Source of the DNA: Kiloniellales bacterium
GTDB taxonomy: Bacteria; Pseudomonadota; Alphaproteobacteria; Kiloniellales; JAKSBE01
Length of the DNA: 64,000 bases
Direction of reading: 5' to 3'
NCBI GenBank assembly: GCA_030066685.1
Contig: JASJBF010000038.1
Span: 53,442 to 117,441 of the forward strand
Part shown: one piece after another, positions 62,142 through 64,000 of the stretch
Numbering within the stretch: the first letter of the stretch is position 1
How the letters are laid out: every line of letters starts with the position of its first letter
The notes under the pieces: generated by a model
What the model was told of the DNA's origin: nothing
Database searches by the model: none
The model's input: only the letters and a program-made list of their open reading frames with translations
Program-made: the position numbers and the translations under genes

Positions 62142-62215
62142 CCTCGTCCCTCGACAAGCTCGGGATGAGGAAGGCAGGGTCTCAAGCCTCATCCTGAGCC
62201 TGTCGAAGGGTGAGG
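62142..62215. repeat. Inverted intergenic repeat between ilvB and ilvN
   Basis: CCTCGTCCCTCGACAAGCTC (from 62142) and its diverged inverse CCTCATCCTGAGCCTGTCGA (from 62187) form two 29-bp arms. This CCTGAGCCTGTCGAAGG-type palindrome is a common dispersed element of alphaproteobacteria. Confidence 0.8.
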
Positions 62216-62268
62216 CCCGCGACGAGGCGACACCGAGGATCGCGCCCGAGTTTTCGAAAGCCAAGAGA

Positions 62269-62790
62269 ATGTCACCCAAGGAAGACCCGATCGAAAAGCG
62301 CACCATCGCCGTCCTCGTGGACAACGAGCCGGGCGTCCTGGCGCGGGTCATCGGCCTGTTTTCCGGCCGCGGCTACAACATCGAGAGCCTGACCGTCACC
62401 GAGGTCGACCCCGAGAACAAGCTCTCGCGTATCACCGTGGTGACCAGCGGCACGTCGATGATCCTGGAGCAGATCAAGGCCCAGCTGACCCGCCTGGTGC
62501 CGGTGCACAAGGTCTCGGACCTGACCGTCGAGCATCCCAACGACTACGTCGAGCGCGAGCTGGCCCTGGTCAAGGTGATCGGCAAGGGCAACGACCGGGT
62601 CGAGGCATTGCGGATCGCCGACATTTTCGAGGCCGAGGTCGTCGATGCCGGCCTGGAGCACTTCGTGTTCCAGATCCACCACCGCCCGGACAAGCTGAAC
62701 CGCTTCATCGAGCTGATGAAGGGCCTGGGCTTCGTCGACGTCTCGCGCACCGGCGTGGTCGCGATCGCCCGCGGCCCCGAGGCGCTGTAG
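62269..62790 (+). CDS. ilvN: Acetolactate synthase small (regulatory) subunit
   Basis: The 173-residue regulatory subunit confers valine feedback control. An ACT domain covers about 8-85 (IAVLVDNEPGVLARVIGLFSGRGYNIESLTVTEVD), followed by the ALS_ss_C domain (VERELALVKVIGKGNDRVEALRIADIF, GKADIF-type). It pairs with IlvB just upstream. The ATG at 62269 is preceded by AAGAGA. Length and layout match IlvH/IlvN of alphaproteobacteria. Confidence 0.96.
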   Translation: MSPKEDPIEKRTIAVLVDNEPGVLARVIGLFSGRGYNIESLTVTEVDPENKLSRITVVTSGTSMILEQIKAQLTRLVPVHKVSDLTVEHPNDYVERELALVKVIGKGNDRVEALRIADIFEAEVVDAGLEHFVFQIHHRPDKLNRFIELMKGLGFVDVSRTGVVAIARGPEAL

Positions 62791-63136
62791 GAGCGGGGCT
62801 GATTGTCCGCTGCTGTCGCTGTTCGGCAGGCAGCACGCTTTGAAGCTTGCACGCGATAGACACCCAGAGCGCTACGAGCTTGAGCTCCGACACCACTGAA
62901 CCCCCCTCCTTGAGGGGGAGGGCAGGATGGGGGGTAATGCCGGCCGCCATCTCAATCGGCTTTTGGCTTTGCGGCCTCGCGGCCGCCACCCCCGACCTCG
63001 ATCCTCCCCCGCAAGGGGGATAAAGCGGTTTGCGGCACCGCCACGGCACAAACCCCGATGGCTTAGGAATTGGGCACGGCCGTCCAGCTTGGTCCCGTGA
63101 TAGTCTGCGTCGCCCTGTTGAGCGATTCTCCCAGAG
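62791..63136. repeat. Intergenic region with C/G-rich palindromic repeat
   Basis: No gene is seen between ilvN and the LysE gene. From 62901 to 63022 lie CCCTCCTTGAGGGGGAGGG (62904-62922), GCGGCC-TCGC-GGCCGC (62971-62986) and TCCCCC-GCAA-GGGGGA (63005-63020). The first part, AGGGGGAGGGCAGGATGGGG, matches the element near 30232, so this is the second copy of that repeat family. Confidence 0.7.
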
Positions 63137-63772
63137 ATGGAGCCCATGGAGTACCTCATCCCCCTGGCCGGCTTGGCGCTGGCGCACTTCATCGCCGCGG
63201 CCAGCCCGGGCCCGGCCTTCATCGTCGCTCTGCAGGAATCCGTCGCCCGGGACCGCCGGGCCGGCGTGGCGGCCGCCGTCGGAATCGCCCTGGGCTCCTT
63301 CCTCTGGGCGTTGCTGGTGGTGCTCGGGGTCGGGCTGCTGCTGCAGCAGGCGGGCTGGCTCTACGGTACCCTGAGGCTCCTGGGCGGCCTCTACCTGATC
63401 TACCTCGGCATCTGTCTCTGGCGCGGCGCGGTGCAGCCGCTCGCCCTGCCGGCCACGGCCATCGGTTTGCCGGCCTCCGGCCTGCGCTCCCTGCGCCTCG
63501 GGCTCCTGACCCAGCTGGTCAATCCCAAGGCCGCGGTCTTCTTCGGCTCCATCTTCCTGACCTTCCTGCCGCCCGACTTGCCCCTCTGGGTCACCGGGGT
63601 CGTGCTGGCCAACATCTTCGCGGTGGAGTTCTTCTGGTACCTGGCCGTGGCCCTGCTGTTTTCGACCGGCCGGGTCCGCCGCGCCTATGCGGGCGCCAAG
63701 CTCTGGATCGACCGCCTCGCCGGCGGCTGCCTCGCCGCTCTGGGCCTCAAGCTGGCACTGTCGGAGCGCTAG
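63137..63772 (+). CDS. LysE-family amino acid exporter (RhtB-like)
   Basis: The 211-residue protein has about six helices. [22 protein letters not shown] contains the family SPGP motif, RAGVAAAVGIALGSFLWALLVVLGVG follows, and GLLTQLVNPKAAVFFGSIFLTFLPP is the second hallmark. LysE proteins export basic or small neutral amino acids. ATG at 63137 or 63146 is possible. Location next to ilvBN could relate to branched-chain amino acid export, which is inference from position only. Confidence 0.9.
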   Translation: MEPMEYLIPLAGLALAHFIAAASPGPAFIVALQESVARDRRAGVAAAVGIALGSFLWALLVVLGVGLLLQQAGWLYGTLRLLGGLYLIYLGICLWRGAVQPLALPATAIGLPASGLRSLRLGLLTQLVNPKAAVFFGSIFLTFLPPDLPLWVTGVVLANIFAVEFFWYLAVALLFSTGRVRRAYAGAKLWIDRLAGGCLAALGLKLALSER

Positions 63773-63965
63773 CGCACTTCCCGATCAGACGCGTTCGCGT
63801 CTGGCCGGGAGTCGTGCGCTATCGCTCTGAAGGTAGGGCATTACATCCGGCCAGATGGATCGCGAAGCGATTCCATCTGATCGGATAATGCCTGTCTTAT
63901 GACAGGTTCGGCCCATCGGGCGAAGATGGGCCACCGCCGGAGAGTGGCCACTCGCCGGCGGTGGC
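63773..63965. repeat. Tandem array of different hairpins at the window end
   Basis: Between the LysE gene and the edge lie CAGACGCG-TT-CGCGTCTG (63786-63803) inside a larger imperfect cruciform, a palindrome around CCAGATGG/CCATCTG (63839-63890), CCTGTC-TTAT-GACAGG (63891-63906), GGCCCATC...GATGGGCC (63910-63932) and CCACCGCCGG...CCGGCGGTGG. They could include the LysE terminator and palindromic mobile elements. No gene is seen to 64000. Confidence 0.65.
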
Positions 63966-64000
63966 GGGGTCGGACCGGGATAATGCTGGCCGTCAGAGGG

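Overview
The window is a high-GC chromosomal segment from an alphaproteobacterium, probably a Rhodospirillales-type lineage in the broad sense. The evidence is a circularly permuted (two-piece) tmRNA gene next to an alphaproteobacterial SspB-type ClpXP adaptor, a ThyX thymidylate synthase, a dcw cluster ending ftsQ-ftsA-ftsZ-bamD-recN-ligA, and an apparent TTAA-N7-TTAAC (CtrA-type) box. No phage, transposon, CRISPR array or tRNA gene was recognised.

Region 1 (1-22211, all minus strand) is an almost complete division and cell wall (dcw) cluster. In transcription order it reads mraZ, rsmH, ftsL, ftsI, murE, murF, mraY, murD, ftsW, murG, murC, murB, ddl, ftsQ, ftsA, ftsZ, then bamD, recN and a ligA cut by the window edge. 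Many junctions are 4-nt ATGA or GTGA overlaps, so translation is probably coupled. The usual alphaproteobacterial lpxC between ftsZ and bamD is absent; a perfect 13-bp hairpin sits there instead. Upstream of mraZ lies a dense control region (22250-22480): ATGGG-type MraZ boxes every 10 bp over a promoter, a CtrA-type box and a LexA-type box.

Region 2 (22605-26318, minus) holds RNase P RNA, an AmpD-like amidase, a DMT exporter, a DjlA-like co-chaperone and a DUF3750 protein.

Region 3 (26493-36196, plus) looks like a catabolic island: a fused hydantoinase/5-oxoprolinase, a winged-helix regulator, an Asp/Glu-racemase-like enzyme, a three-gene TRAP transporter and a GlcD-type FAD oxidase. It plausibly imports and breaks down a lactam, hydantoin or hydroxy/amino acid.

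Region 4 (36454-49409) carries a large AsmA-like protein, fumC with a ribbon-helix-helix gene, an MFS exporter, and an envelope-signalling pair: a FecR-domain protein with 24 Gly-Gly-Ser-type repeats followed by a CHASE2-PAS-PAS histidine kinase. After these come an alpha/beta hydrolase, a lipoprotein and a Mug-family glycosylase lacking the usual catalytic Asn.

Region 5 (49421-64000) is housekeeping: sspB, permuted tmRNA, thyX, an SRPBCC protein, an L,D-transpeptidase-like protein, mrp/apbC divergent from hflK-hflC-DUF2065-degP, then serB, miaA, ilvB, ilvN and a LysE exporter. Several palindromic intergenic repeats lie in regions 3 and 5.
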